Source: Photobacterium piscicola
GTDB lineage: Bacteria > Pseudomonadota > Gammaproteobacteria > Enterobacterales > Vibrionaceae
Assembly: GCF_900166965.1 (NCBI RefSeq)
Contig: NZ_FUZI01000002.1
Location: 124,001-188,000, forward strand
Reading direction: 5' to 3'
Length of the DNA stretch: 64,000 bases
Within the stretch, counting starts at the first letter, position 1; every line of letters begins with the position of its first letter. Below the pieces are notes generated by a model that saw only the letters and a list, made by a program, of their open reading frames with translations, was not told the origin of the DNA and ran no database searches. Position numbers and translations under genes: made by a program. This document shows positions 56,840-64,000 of this stretch, piece after piece.

Positions 56840-58120
56840 CTACACACTTAAACCTTGAAGTCTAGTGAAGTAATCAGGGAATGTTTTTGAGGTACATTTA
56901 GGGTCATTAATAGTGACAGCTGTATCACTTAATGCCACCAGCGAAAAACACATTGCCATGCGATGATCATCATAAGTATCAATTTCAGCATGTTTTAATT
57001 GTGCTGGCGGAGTGATCACAATGTAATCCTCGCCCTCTTCCACTTCTGCACCCACTTTACGTAATTCTGTTGCCATAGCAGCAAGACGGTCGGTCTCTTT
57101 TACACGCCAATTATACACATTGCGAATTGACGTTGTTCCTTTAGCAAACAAGGCTGTGGTTGCAATAGTCATTGCAGCATCAGGAATATGATTAAAATCC
57201 ATATCAATTGCTTTTAATTCACCACAACGCGCAATGACATAATCATCACCCCATTCAATATTCGCCCCCATTTTGGCAAGTGCATCTGCAAATTGAATGT
57301 CACCTTGAATACTGTTTTTACCAATACCGGTTACTTTTATCGCGCCACCTTTAATCGCAGCTGCCGCTAAAAAATAAGATGCCGATGATGCATCACCTTC
57401 AACCAAAAACTCACCTGGTGATTGATATTGTTGAGCCCCTTTCACCACAAATTGTTGGTAATCACGATTCTCAACTAGAACACCAAACTGCGCCATAATA
57501 TGCAATGTAATATCAATGTAAGGCTTTGAAACCAAATCACCTTTAATATTAATCACGGTATCTGCCTGAGCCAAAGGCGCTGCCATCAAAAATGCCGTGA
57601 GAAATTGACTTGAGATAGAACCATCAATTTCAACTTCACCACCAGATAACCCAGTACCTACAATTTTCAGTGGTGGATAATGGTCATTTTCTAAATATTC
57701 AACACTAGCGCCAGCACTGCGTAATGCATCAACAAGATGGCCAATCGGACGTTCTTTCATTCTTGGCTCACCCGTCAGCGTATACTCTCCCGCACCTAAA
57801 CACAGTGCGGCAGCCAATGGGCGCATCGCTGTTCCGGCATTACCTAAATATAATTCAAGCGGCTGTATCGCGGTAAAAGCATGACCTAAACCGTCAACTT
57901 CACATTCGGTCTTATCTGCCGACAAACGATAATTTACACCAAGTTGCTGTAATCCATTCAGCATATGACGAATATCATCACTGTCTAACAAATTGGTTAA
58001 ACGTGTTGTTCCCTGTGCTAAAGCGGCTAATAACAGTGCGCGGTTTGAAACACTTTTAGAGCCAGGGAGATTGACTTCACCATTTACTTTTGCAATCGGC
58101 TGTAAGGTTAAACTTTCCAT
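56840..58120 (-). CDS. aroA: 3-phosphoshikimate 1-carboxyvinyltransferase (EPSP synthase)
   Basis: AroA joins shikimate-3-phosphate and PEP in the shikimate pathway. The 426-residue protein (E. coli 427) has [20 protein letters not shown] near the N terminus, [16 protein letters not shown] and the later [13 protein letters not shown]. The glycine and proline pattern GNAGTAMRP is that of class I, glyphosate-sensitive enzymes. It is separated from cmk by 212 bp without a clear terminator, so cotranscription with cmk is possible. Confidence 0.96.
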   Translation of the reverse strand: MESLTLQPIAKVNGEVNLPGSKSVSNRALLLAALAQGTTRLTNLLDSDDIRHMLNGLQQLGVNYRLSADKTECEVDGLGHAFTAIQPLELYLGNAGTAMRPLAAALCLGAGEYTLTGEPRMKERPIGHLVDALRSAGASVEYLENDHYPPLKIVGTGLSGGEVEIDGSISSQFLTAFLMAAPLAQADTVINIKGDLVSKPYIDITLHIMAQFGVLVENRDYQQFVVKGAQQYQSPGEFLVEGDASSASYFLAAAAIKGGAIKVTGIGKNSIQGDIQFADALAKMGANIEWGDDYVIARCGELKAIDMDFNHIPDAAMTIATTALFAKGTTSIRNVYNWRVKETDRLAAMATELRKVGAEVEEGEDYIVITPPAQLKHAEIDTYDDHRMAMCFSLVALSDTAVTINDPKCTSKTFPDYFTRLQGLSV

Positions 58121-58293
58121 TGATTATTCTTCCAATCCTAATTTTTTCTTGTCTAGCAGAGTACCCAATAATGTCACAGTTATCTAGCGGCAGTTTTTTT
58201 AAATTTTATCGCCACTATTGAACATTATGCCAGTATCTACACCACAATTACGGTAAAGTGCTTGTATATAGCAACAATAATCTTGAGGTCATA

Positions 58294-58722
58294 ATGAGTG
58301 CAATAACCCCCATGGTTGGAATTGGCGTTATTATCGTTAATCAACATGGTCAAATCTTAATTGGCAAACGTAAAAATAGTCATGCACCTTATTACTCTAT
58401 ACCTGGTGGACATATGGAACTAGGTGAGACCTTTAGTCAATGCGCTATTCGTGAAGTGGAGGAAGAAACAGGGCTCACCATCTATCAACCACAAGTGATT
58501 GCTGTAACCAATAATCTTGCTACCTATTCAGAATCAGGCAAGCACTATATCAGCGTCGCCTTACTTACTACTGAGTTCAGCGGTGAATTAACATTAAAAG
58601 AACCAGATAAATGTGAAGGATGGCAATGGGTAAATCCAACTCAAGTCCCTTCGCCACAATTTGATGCCAGTGAGCAGTCAATTCGATGTTACTTAGAACA
58701 ACGGTTTTGCATCAACGAGTAG
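58294..58722 (+). CDS. Nudix hydrolase, MutT-like
   Basis: This 142-residue Nudix protein has the complete box GGHMELGETFSQCAIREVEEETGL (G-x5-E-x7-REVEEETG, about residues 38-61). The whole fold resembles small MutT/NUDT15-like NTP pyrophosphohydrolases, but the substrate cannot be read. GAGG five bases before the ATG at 58294 sets the start. It is a single gene ending in a terminator. Confidence 0.88.
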   Translation: MSAITPMVGIGVIIVNQHGQILIGKRKNSHAPYYSIPGGHMELGETFSQCAIREVEEETGLTIYQPQVIAVTNNLATYSESGKHYISVALLTTEFSGELTLKEPDKCEGWQWVNPTQVPSPQFDASEQSIRCYLEQRFCINE

Positions 58723-58754
58723 TCACTATAAATAAACCAACCGTTCTAAAACGC

Positions 58755-58782
58755 AAAAAGCGCCTGAGCAATAGGCGCTTTT
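58755..58782. terminator. Terminator between the Nudix and DUF5666 genes (both directions)
   Basis: AAAAGCGCCT and AGGCGCTTTT pair around GAGCAAT. On the plus strand it ends the Nudix gene. On the minus strand, with TTTTTGCG after it, it ends the DUF5666 transcript, which must first cross the heptamer repeat. Confidence 0.88.
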
Positions 58783-58849
58783 GGTTCGAGGTTCGAGGTT
58801 CGAGGTTCGAGGTTCGAGGTTCGAGGTTCGAGGTTCGAGGTTCGAGGTT
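58783..58849. repeat. Heptamer tandem repeat (GGTTCGA), nine copies plus four bases
   Basis: GGTTCGA is repeated without error nine times (58783-58845), then GGTT. It lies 2 bp beyond the DUF5666 stop codon and directly abuts the shared terminator, so it is in that gene's 3' untranslated region. The unit equals the T-arm consensus of tRNAs, but no tRNA is present. Perfect copies imply recent or ongoing slippage. Confidence 0.97.
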
Positions 58850-58851
58850 AT

Positions 58852-59982
58852 TTAATCACGTTCTATTTCACGTGCAATTTTTTTACCGTTAATAATTATA
58901 CCTTCAACTTCAATGCGTTGGTCATGAAGGTTATCTTCATTTAAGCCGTCATCAAACTCAGTATAAGCATCAATATGGATCAAGTTTCTATTTACAGTAA
59001 AGGTGCCTTTATCAGCAATACTTGATGCTATGCCTTTATCTTCAAACTCGCGCCATTGATTACCAGTCTCACCATCGAAGTCATTTTCAAATTCTATCTC
59101 ACGAGCAATACCATTTACGGCAGTAACTTCAACCATCACCCCAATATTTAAATTTGCTTTCGTGCCGTCTTCAAAATAAGTTGAACCTGTTACCATAAAA
59201 CGACCGCGAGCGTTTAATTCAAACTGAGACTTATCATTACTAACCCAGGTTACAACACCTTCGATTTCATTATCATTATCAGATGCATCGTAAGTTTCAA
59301 CGTCCACTTCAGAGGCGTCAAAGGTGTCACCAACCATTTGACCTTTAACTTCTACCCACTGACCATTTTGTAATGTTGCATTATCTTCAATTCTAGCATT
59401 GCTATAATCAACATTTGTTCCAGCACCAAGATTAAATTGAATATCCGTCAAATTCGAAATTTGCCCTTCAATCTCATAATGATTAGCAATACCTTCATGC
59501 TCAAATTTCACCACTGAAAGTACTTTATAGCCCAAACCAGTTTCAGTCGCTTGGGGTAATGATGACACCATCACCCAATCATTAACGTCAATATTTTGAT
59601 CAAGACTAAAGGTTAATGTTGCGCCATTAATGACAAATGTTGAGTTAGCACGATCAATATGAGTAACCATACCAACCATAGTTGGCTCTAATTGCACTAA
59701 AGCACCGGCTTTTGATGAAGTAGAAATAGCTACCATCATATTTTTTTGCAGATCTTTTATTGAGTACTGAGTATCCGCACCATACGCGACAGATGCCACA
59801 TCGTAACTATAACCGTTAACTTCAATGGTGTTCGCTGAAACATTCACTGCATTAATTGTACCTTGAACGGCTAGAGGCTTGGTCTCAACAGGTGGCTGAG
59901 GTGAACCACTATCATCACCGCCGCCACCACCACAACCCGTAAGAATTAGACCAATCAGTGCTGCCAGTGTGATTTTGTTCAT
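58852..59982 (-). CDS. DUF5666-domain lipoprotein
   Basis: This is a 376-residue lipoprotein of unknown function. The signal ends in LILTGC (Cys17), followed by a Gly/Asp/Pro linker. The rest is a chain of about four to five small beta-barrel repeats of the DUF5666 type, each with a pattern such as IEGVVTWVSNDKSQFELNARGRFMVTGSTYFEDG or VQGTINAVNVSANTIEVNGYSYDV. These OB-like units probably bind a ligand or scaffold in the envelope. The protein is very acidic. It is divergent from the two-component system at 60083, which may control it. Confidence 0.88.
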   Translation of the reverse strand: MNKITLAALIGLILTGCGGGGGDDSGSPQPPVETKPLAVQGTINAVNVSANTIEVNGYSYDVASVAYGADTQYSIKDLQKNMMVAISTSSKAGALVQLEPTMVGMVTHIDRANSTFVINGATLTFSLDQNIDVNDWVMVSSLPQATETGLGYKVLSVVKFEHEGIANHYEIEGQISNLTDIQFNLGAGTNVDYSNARIEDNATLQNGQWVEVKGQMVGDTFDASEVDVETYDASDNDNEIEGVVTWVSNDKSQFELNARGRFMVTGSTYFEDGTKANLNIGVMVEVTAVNGIAREIEFENDFDGETGNQWREFEDKGIASSIADKGTFTVNRNLIHIDAYTEFDDGLNEDNLHDQRIEVEGIIINGKKIAREIERD

Positions 59983-60082
59983 GAATACAGACCTTTTTAT
60001 TAATAAATTATGAATATTGTTTTATTGGTAAGTATACTAAAACGCCAAACGTGAAATATTCGTGAAGAGTCTAACTAAAAAG

Positions 60083-60754
60083 ATGAAAATTCTTATTGTT
60101 GATGATAACCATCAAATTGTTGAAACGATTGCCGATTACTTAGAGCTAGAAGGGATGACGGCAGATTGCGCTTATCATGGTCAAGCCGCGTTAACTTTTA
60201 TTGAAAATAACCATTATGACGTCATCATCATGGATATTATGATGCCTAAAATAGATGGTATTGCTGCCGTTCAAAAAATTCGTAACGATCTATATTGTGG
60301 CACTCCTATTCTCTTTTTAACCGCCAAAGATACCCTAGACGATAAAGTTGCCGCTTTTAAAGCTGGTGGTGATGATTATTTATTAAAACCTTTTGCAATG
60401 GAAGAACTGTGCCTACGACTTCGTGCCTTAGCTAACCGTGGGCCTCGTCAAGATATTGGATTATTAAAATATGCCGATCTGGTGATGAATAACCGCAGTG
60501 ATGAAGTCAGTCGTGATGGGAAAACGATTAAACTTAGCCGCATTCAATTTAAAATTCTTAAAGTTTTATTGCATCACGCTCCTAATATTGTGACTCGTCA
60601 GCAAGTCATTGACGCGGTCTGGGGCGAAGAGTCCCCCTCTAGCGATGCCCTGCGCAGCCATATTTATGGCTTACGCAATGCCATTGATAAAAACTTCACT
60701 ACTTCACGATTAGAGACGATTCATGGACAAGGTTACCGCATCAAAACTGCCTAG
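60083..60754 (+). CDS. OmpR-family response regulator
   Basis: This 223-residue regulator has a receiver domain (MKILIVDDN start, phosphoacceptor Asp in VIIMDIMMPKIDG, Lys in LLKPF) and a winged-helix DNA-binding domain (ending ETIHGQGYRIKTA). A GTG seven codons upstream could be used, but the ATG gives the normal receiver N terminus. It overlaps the kinase gene by 32 bp. The system is not one I can name; the divergent DUF5666 gene and the downstream lipocalin are candidate targets. Confidence 0.88.
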   Translation: MKILIVDDNHQIVETIADYLELEGMTADCAYHGQAALTFIENNHYDVIIMDIMMPKIDGIAAVQKIRNDLYCGTPILFLTAKDTLDDKVAAFKAGGDDYLLKPFAMEELCLRLRALANRGPRQDIGLLKYADLVMNNRSDEVSRDGKTIKLSRIQFKILKVLLHHAPNIVTRQQVIDAVWGEESPSSDALRSHIYGLRNAIDKNFTTSRLETIHGQGYRIKTA

Positions 60755-61970
60755 TTTTCCTAGTATTTATCGAAAAGTCAGTTTAAGTTTTGGGTTAATG
60801 ACTTTTGGCATGTTTATTTTATTCTGGGCTGTTATTTATGTCGCAGAAAACCAACTAGAAGTGATCAGTCTTCATCATTGGCTAGATAAAGAATCAAGCC
60901 AATATGTTATCGACTATAAAACAATGGGTGATGATGCACCGCTGCCAAACAATAGTGAATTTAAGAGCTATTGGAGTGAACGTTCGTTACCTGATTGGCT
61001 AAAAAGATATAACCAACCCGGGTTTTTTGAACATTTACGAGGTACTGAAGATAAACATTTTTTAGTGTTTGATCATCCTTCAGGTCGTGGGCTAATGTAC
61101 GTTGTCTATCAAGATGATGCCGATGATTACCTTGATGATTATGAAGATAACCTGCATTATTTCACGTTTATATTTGGCTTATTATTATCATTCGTCATGG
61201 GAAGCTATAGTTTTTATTTTATACGCTCACTATCGCAACCATTAGCAAAAATAGATCAAAAAATTCGTCAAATGCCCCCTGACCAACCCAATTTTGAAGT
61301 TGAAACTCAATTTCGTGAAACGCGAAAGATTGAACAAGCATTACTTGATAGTAAAAATAACATTGCTGGTTTTTTTCGACGTGAAAAAGAATTTAGCCGT
61401 TTTGCATCCCATGAGCTAAGAACCCCGATAATGATCATTCAAGGTTCGACAGATTTACTCAATAAAGTTCCCAATCAACCTAATGTCGCAAAAAAAGCCA
61501 TCAATAGATTATATCAAGCCAGTGCTGATATGCGGATACTCACTGAAACCTTCTTATTATTAGGTAAAGAATCGATTGAAAGCCATCACTTTAGTCACTG
61601 TGATTTAGCACATGAACTCCGCCAACAATTATTGATAATGGAACCCTTATTTGCCAAACAGGATGCCAGCTACTATCTTGAGATCAATCACTCAGCCACA
61701 ATTAGTGCGCCGTCAAGTTTCATCACTATCATTATTAATAATCTGATAAAAAATGCCTTTAGCTATAGCATTGGCGATATAGAAATAAAACTAGCCCATG
61801 ATCGCCTTACTATTATCAACCGCCATGATGGTAATGAAATTTATAATCAGGGCTATGGCTGTGGATTAGTGATAGTGCAGAGAATTTGTGAACGTATGCA
61901 ATGGGCATTTACAGTGACAGATAATGAGGTAACATTTACTGCTGAAGTGGTTTTTTTAGCTTCAAAATAA
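60723..61970 (+). CDS. Sensor histidine kinase
   Basis: This 415-residue membrane kinase has TM1 at about 20-41, a periplasmic sensor (about 42-145), TM2 at about 147-168, a short linker, and HisKA with His230 in FASHELRTPIMII. The HATPase domain is short: the N box (NNLIKNAFSYS) is present, but the usual D-x-G-x-G box reads INRHDGNEI and G2 reads GYGCGLVIV. Such reduced domains occur in active kinases, so loss of activity cannot be assumed. It begins inside the regulator gene and is followed after 18 bp by the lipocalin gene. Confidence 0.87.
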   Translation: MDKVTASKLPSFPSIYRKVSLSFGLMTFGMFILFWAVIYVAENQLEVISLHHWLDKESSQYVIDYKTMGDDAPLPNNSEFKSYWSERSLPDWLKRYNQPGFFEHLRGTEDKHFLVFDHPSGRGLMYVVYQDDADDYLDDYEDNLHYFTFIFGLLLSFVMGSYSFYFIRSLSQPLAKIDQKIRQMPPDQPNFEVETQFRETRKIEQALLDSKNNIAGFFRREKEFSRFASHELRTPIMIIQGSTDLLNKVPNQPNVAKKAINRLYQASADMRILTETFLLLGKESIESHHFSHCDLAHELRQQLLIMEPLFAKQDASYYLEINHSATISAPSSFITIIINNLIKNAFSYSIGDIEIKLAHDRLTIINRHDGNEIYNQGYGCGLVIVQRICERMQWAFTVTDNEVTFTAEVVFLASK

Positions 61971-61988
61971 TCAAATAAGGAGGAAGGG

Positions 61989-62513
61989 ATGCTTACTTAT
62001 ATAAAATGGTTTTGTGGCGTTATCTTATTAAGCATAACGGCAGGCTGTACAACAGGAAAACCCAATAATGTTCAACCAGTGACTAATTTTGATATCAATC
62101 GTTATTTAGGACAATGGTATGAAATAGCACGATTAGACCACAGCTTTGAACGAAACTTAGATCAAGTTACCGCCATTTATAGTTTAGAAACTAATAATAC
62201 AATTAAAGTTATAAACAGTGGTTTTAATAGTGTTAATCAACAATGGCAACAGGCACAAGGCAAAGCTAAATTTGTTGACCAACCAAATCTTGGCCATCTT
62301 AAAGTATCTTTCTTTGGCCCTTTTTATGGCAGCTATATTATCTTTGCACTTGAAGATGATTATTCAGCCGCATTAGTCAGTAGCTATAATTACGACTATC
62401 TATGGATATTATCACGAAGCAAAAAACTCGATCCTGTGATACTCGAACGTTATCTTAATCGCGCTAAACTTGCAGGATTTGAGATTGAGAAGCTCATTTA
62501 CCCACAGCAATAA
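61989..62513 (+). CDS. blc: Bacterial lipocalin Blc, lipoprotein
   Basis: This 174-residue lipocalin has a lipoprotein signal (Cys20 in ITAGC), the first lipocalin motif G-x-W in YLGQWYEIARLDHSFERNL, the Blc-type FGPFYGSYIIFALEDDYSAALVSS, and the late YLWILSR. E. coli Blc binds lysophospholipids at the outer membrane under stress. The AGGAGGAAGGG ribosome binding site is very strong. Being the third gene after regulator and kinase suggests it belongs to their operon, which is unusual. Confidence 0.92.
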   Translation: MLTYIKWFCGVILLSITAGCTTGKPNNVQPVTNFDINRYLGQWYEIARLDHSFERNLDQVTAIYSLETNNTIKVINSGFNSVNQQWQQAQGKAKFVDQPNLGHLKVSFFGPFYGSYIIFALEDDYSAALVSSYNYDYLWILSRSKKLDPVILERYLNRAKLAGFEIEKLIYPQQ

Positions 62514-62549
62514 CAGAGAAATCAGTAACGACTAATATTCATCAATACA

Positions 62550-62575
62550 TTAGGCATTACTGTGCTAATGCCTAA
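62550..62575. terminator. Inverted repeat between blc and the TauE-family gene
   Basis: TTAGGCATTA and TAATGCCTAA flank CTGTGC and include the stop codon of the TauE-family gene. There is no T-run, but its place between convergent genes fits a transcript end. Confidence 0.45.
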
Positions 62576-63297
62576 TTAAAAAGATGAAAGCCTTGTGATA
62601 ATGCAACAACCGCAGATAACGAGCAAAGTCCTAACACACCATATTGCATTACTTGTTTTTTAACTTTATTACGCACACGATAAGCAAGCAAGCTCGCTAT
62701 AATAGGTGCAGGTAACAACCAGACAATCGTATTGAAATCAGCCATCGAAAAACGGCCAGAGAAATGTAGCGCAGTCAGTGATACAATATTCGTCAAACAA
62801 AAAAATGCAGCTAAGTTTGCTCGAATTTTTTCAGGTTCTTCATTTTGCATTAGTAAAGCAATAACGGGTCCACCGATACCTGTAGTGGTGCCAGTGATCC
62901 CTGAAATAAAACCACCAATAAATAAATTACGAGGTGTGGGAGCTAAACGTAACTTTGCAAAGCTCAATATAACCGCCCCTAATACCGTTACACCCAGCAT
63001 AATTTCCAATTGATCAGTAGAGATCACCATTAATACATAAGCGGCAATAAAGATACCGGGCAAACGCCCTAAAAAAGCAAAAACCAAAAAACGAAGCGAT
63101 AAAGCGTGACGATATTGATACCACACAATTGCGGACATAAACATGCCAATAAAAATGATTGCGCACGGCATTAATCGTGGTTCAAGCAGAAGAATAAAAG
63201 GACCAACAAGGACCCCCATACCAAAACCAATCGTACTCTGAATGAAACACCCGCCAATAAAAACCAGCAAGCAAGTAATAAAAATAACAGGATCCAT
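62572..63297 (-). CDS. TauE/SafE-family (DUF81) permease
   Basis: This 241-residue inner-membrane protein has about eight hydrophobic segments. The repeated family motif is visible as IGGCFIQSTIGFGMGVLVGP in the first half and GFISGITGTTTGIGGPVIAL in the second. Members export sulfite, sulfoacetate or related organosulfur anions; this one's substrate is unknown. The first ATG at 63297 is used. No sulfur gene is near. Confidence 0.87.
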   Translation of the reverse strand: MDPVIFITCLLVFIGGCFIQSTIGFGMGVLVGPFILLLEPRLMPCAIIFIGMFMSAIVWYQYRHALSLRFLVFAFLGRLPGIFIAAYVLMVISTDQLEIMLGVTVLGAVILSFAKLRLAPTPRNLFIGGFISGITGTTTGIGGPVIALLMQNEEPEKIRANLAAFFCLTNIVSLTALHFSGRFSMADFNTIVWLLPAPIIASLLAYRVRNKVKKQVMQYGVLGLCSLSAVVALSQGFHLFN

Positions 63298-63428
63298 AAC
63301 ATTCTTATAAGGGGAAATTCCCTTTTAGATCCTACACTTTATTTTTACCCATAAAGAACAATTAACACTTAACAAATGCAAGCTTAGATTGATAAGCACT
63401 CTTATCAAGTTTTGCTTAAGTGACTGAG

Positions 63429-64000
63429 CTAAACATTTTTAAACCATGTTAAAGCATCATTAAATGCCATCGGTTTAGCAAAATAGAATCCTTGGCAGAT
63501 ATGAATACCACACTGCTGCACAAACTGTTTTTCTGCTTCGTTTTCAACCCCTTCAGCAACTAATATACAACCTGTCACTTCACTTATTTTAGCCAGCAGC
63601 TGATATAAGTTTTTTTCACGATCGTGTTCGATATTGCCCAATAAAGCGCGATCTAACTTTACTTTATCAAAGTTAAACTTCAATAAATGAGGGAAAGACG
63701 CATAACCCGAACCAAAATCATCAATGGCAACCGTTATTCCTAATCCTTGCAATACCTCAATATTTTCTGATACCTGTTTGTCATCTTCAAGTATGGCTTC
63801 TTCTGTTATTTCTATTTCTAAATTCAACGGTGAAATAGAATAAAAACTTAAGCGTTCCACAAGATAGGCAATAATATGTTTATCTGACATTGTTTCAGCA
63901 GAAATATTAACTGCAATTTTGCAGCCATTATCAAGAGGCATTTTTTGCATGTCTTTTAGCACTAAATCAATAACCATTTTATCCAGTTGCTTCATCGCTC
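63429..64000 (-). CDS. C-terminal part of an EAL-domain (c-di-GMP phosphodiesterase-like) protein, 5' end outside window
   Basis: The frame is open to the right edge, so the gene continues outside and only the last 190 residues or so are seen. They match the second half of an EAL domain: NISAETM, the acidic EITEEAI, AIDDFGSGYAS (DDFG[TS]GYS core), KLDR with the catalytic lysine, and the glutamate in VAEGVEN. These ligands look intact. The EAL signature itself and any GGDEF or sensor part are not visible. The window edge explains the truncation. Confidence 0.85.
   Translation of the reverse strand, partial: AMKQLDKMVIDLVLKDMQKMPLDNGCKIAVNISAETMSDKHIIAYLVERLSFYSISPLNLEIEITEEAILEDDKQVSENIEVLQGLGITVAIDDFGSGYASFPHLLKFNFDKVKLDRALLGNIEHDREKNLYQLLAKISEVTGCILVAEGVENEAEKQFVQQCGIHICQGFYFAKPMAFNDALTWFKNV

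Noticed and set aside
58783-58849. tRNA gene or tRNA-derived attachment site suggested by GGTTCGA
   Set aside because: Only the T-arm-like heptamer is present, without acceptor, D or anticodon arms, and no integrase or mobile gene is nearby.
58686-58892. 68-residue ORF on the plus strand through the heptamer array (FEVRGSR repeats)
   Set aside because: The repeat happens to be open in this frame; the ORF starts inside the Nudix gene, crosses its terminator and has no ribosome binding site.
63429-63995. Complete small EAL protein starting at the ATG at 63995
   Set aside because: The frame continues upstream to the window edge without a stop and the ATG would cut off half of the EAL domain, so this is a partial gene.

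Overview
The window is a 64-kb stretch of a low-GC (about 40% by eye) gammaproteobacterial chromosome. Protein content and gene order point to Vibrionaceae, most likely Photobacterium. This is inferred from family resemblance and synteny (hinT-ycfL-lpoB-thiK; pabB-nudL-sdaC-sdaA; grxA-ybjL; tyrR-ycjF-ycjX-pspCBA|pspF-sapABCDF; pyrF-lapB-lapA-ihfB-rpsA-cmk-aroA), not from a database search. No rRNA, tRNA, IS element, prophage or CRISPR array was seen. Most of the window is core chromosome.

Layout. 1-2.3 kb: leftward hinT-ycfL-lpoB-thiK, with thiK cut by the left edge. 2.6-5.8 kb: a chemoreceptor and pyrC. 5.9-11.2 kb: a leftward tripartite efflux operon with two adaptor lipoproteins and one RND pump. 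11.3-18.1 kb: class I fumarase, then rightward pabB, nudL, sdaC and sdaA (folate precursor synthesis, CoA-nucleotide housecleaning, serine uptake and deamination). 18.5-23 kb: an AraC-type regulator, a SatP acetate transporter, an iron alcohol dehydrogenase and a porin. 23.2-29.5 kb: grxA, a YbjL-type transporter, a PhoP/PhoQ (VprAB/CarRS)-like two-component system, a PACE efflux protein and fabV. 29.7-32.7 kb: a short FadE-like acyl-CoA dehydrogenase with a PsrA-like TetR repressor. 33.7-38.8 kb: a YeeZ-like protein, hexR, pykA, a GNAT acetyltransferase and ogt. 38.8-51.3 kb: tyrR, ycjF, ycjX and pspCBA leftward; pspF and sapABCDF rightward. 51.3-58.1 kb: leftward pyrF, lapB, lapA, ihfB, rpsA, cmk and aroA. 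58.3-64 kb: a Nudix hydrolase, a DUF5666 lipoprotein, a two-component system with a lipocalin, a TauE-family permease and the end of an EAL-domain protein.

How genes work together. Several groups are functional units: envelope stress (PspF/PspABC with YcjXF), peptide uptake (SapABCDF), LPS assembly control (LapAB), pyruvate-node metabolism (HexR next to PykA; SdaC/SdaA feeding serine to pyruvate), fatty-acid turnover (FabV synthesis; PsrA/FadE-like degradation), and peptidoglycan synthase activation (LpoB).

Most unusual region. The roughly 1-kb gap at 32714-33732 has no convincing protein gene. It holds three imperfect tandem units of about 265-273 bp, plus a more diverged element upstream. 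Each unit ends in a strong rightward intrinsic terminator, yet no rightward protein gene lies between the end of the phoQ-like gene (27687) and hexR (34911). The terminator stems show compensatory differences between copies, and two complete units carry the same 15-codon mini-ORF and promoter-like block. I read this as a tandem family of small RNAs, unknown to me and possibly undescribed. A second curiosity is a heptamer microsatellite (GGTTCGA, nine copies) in the 3' untranslated region of the DUF5666 lipoprotein gene.
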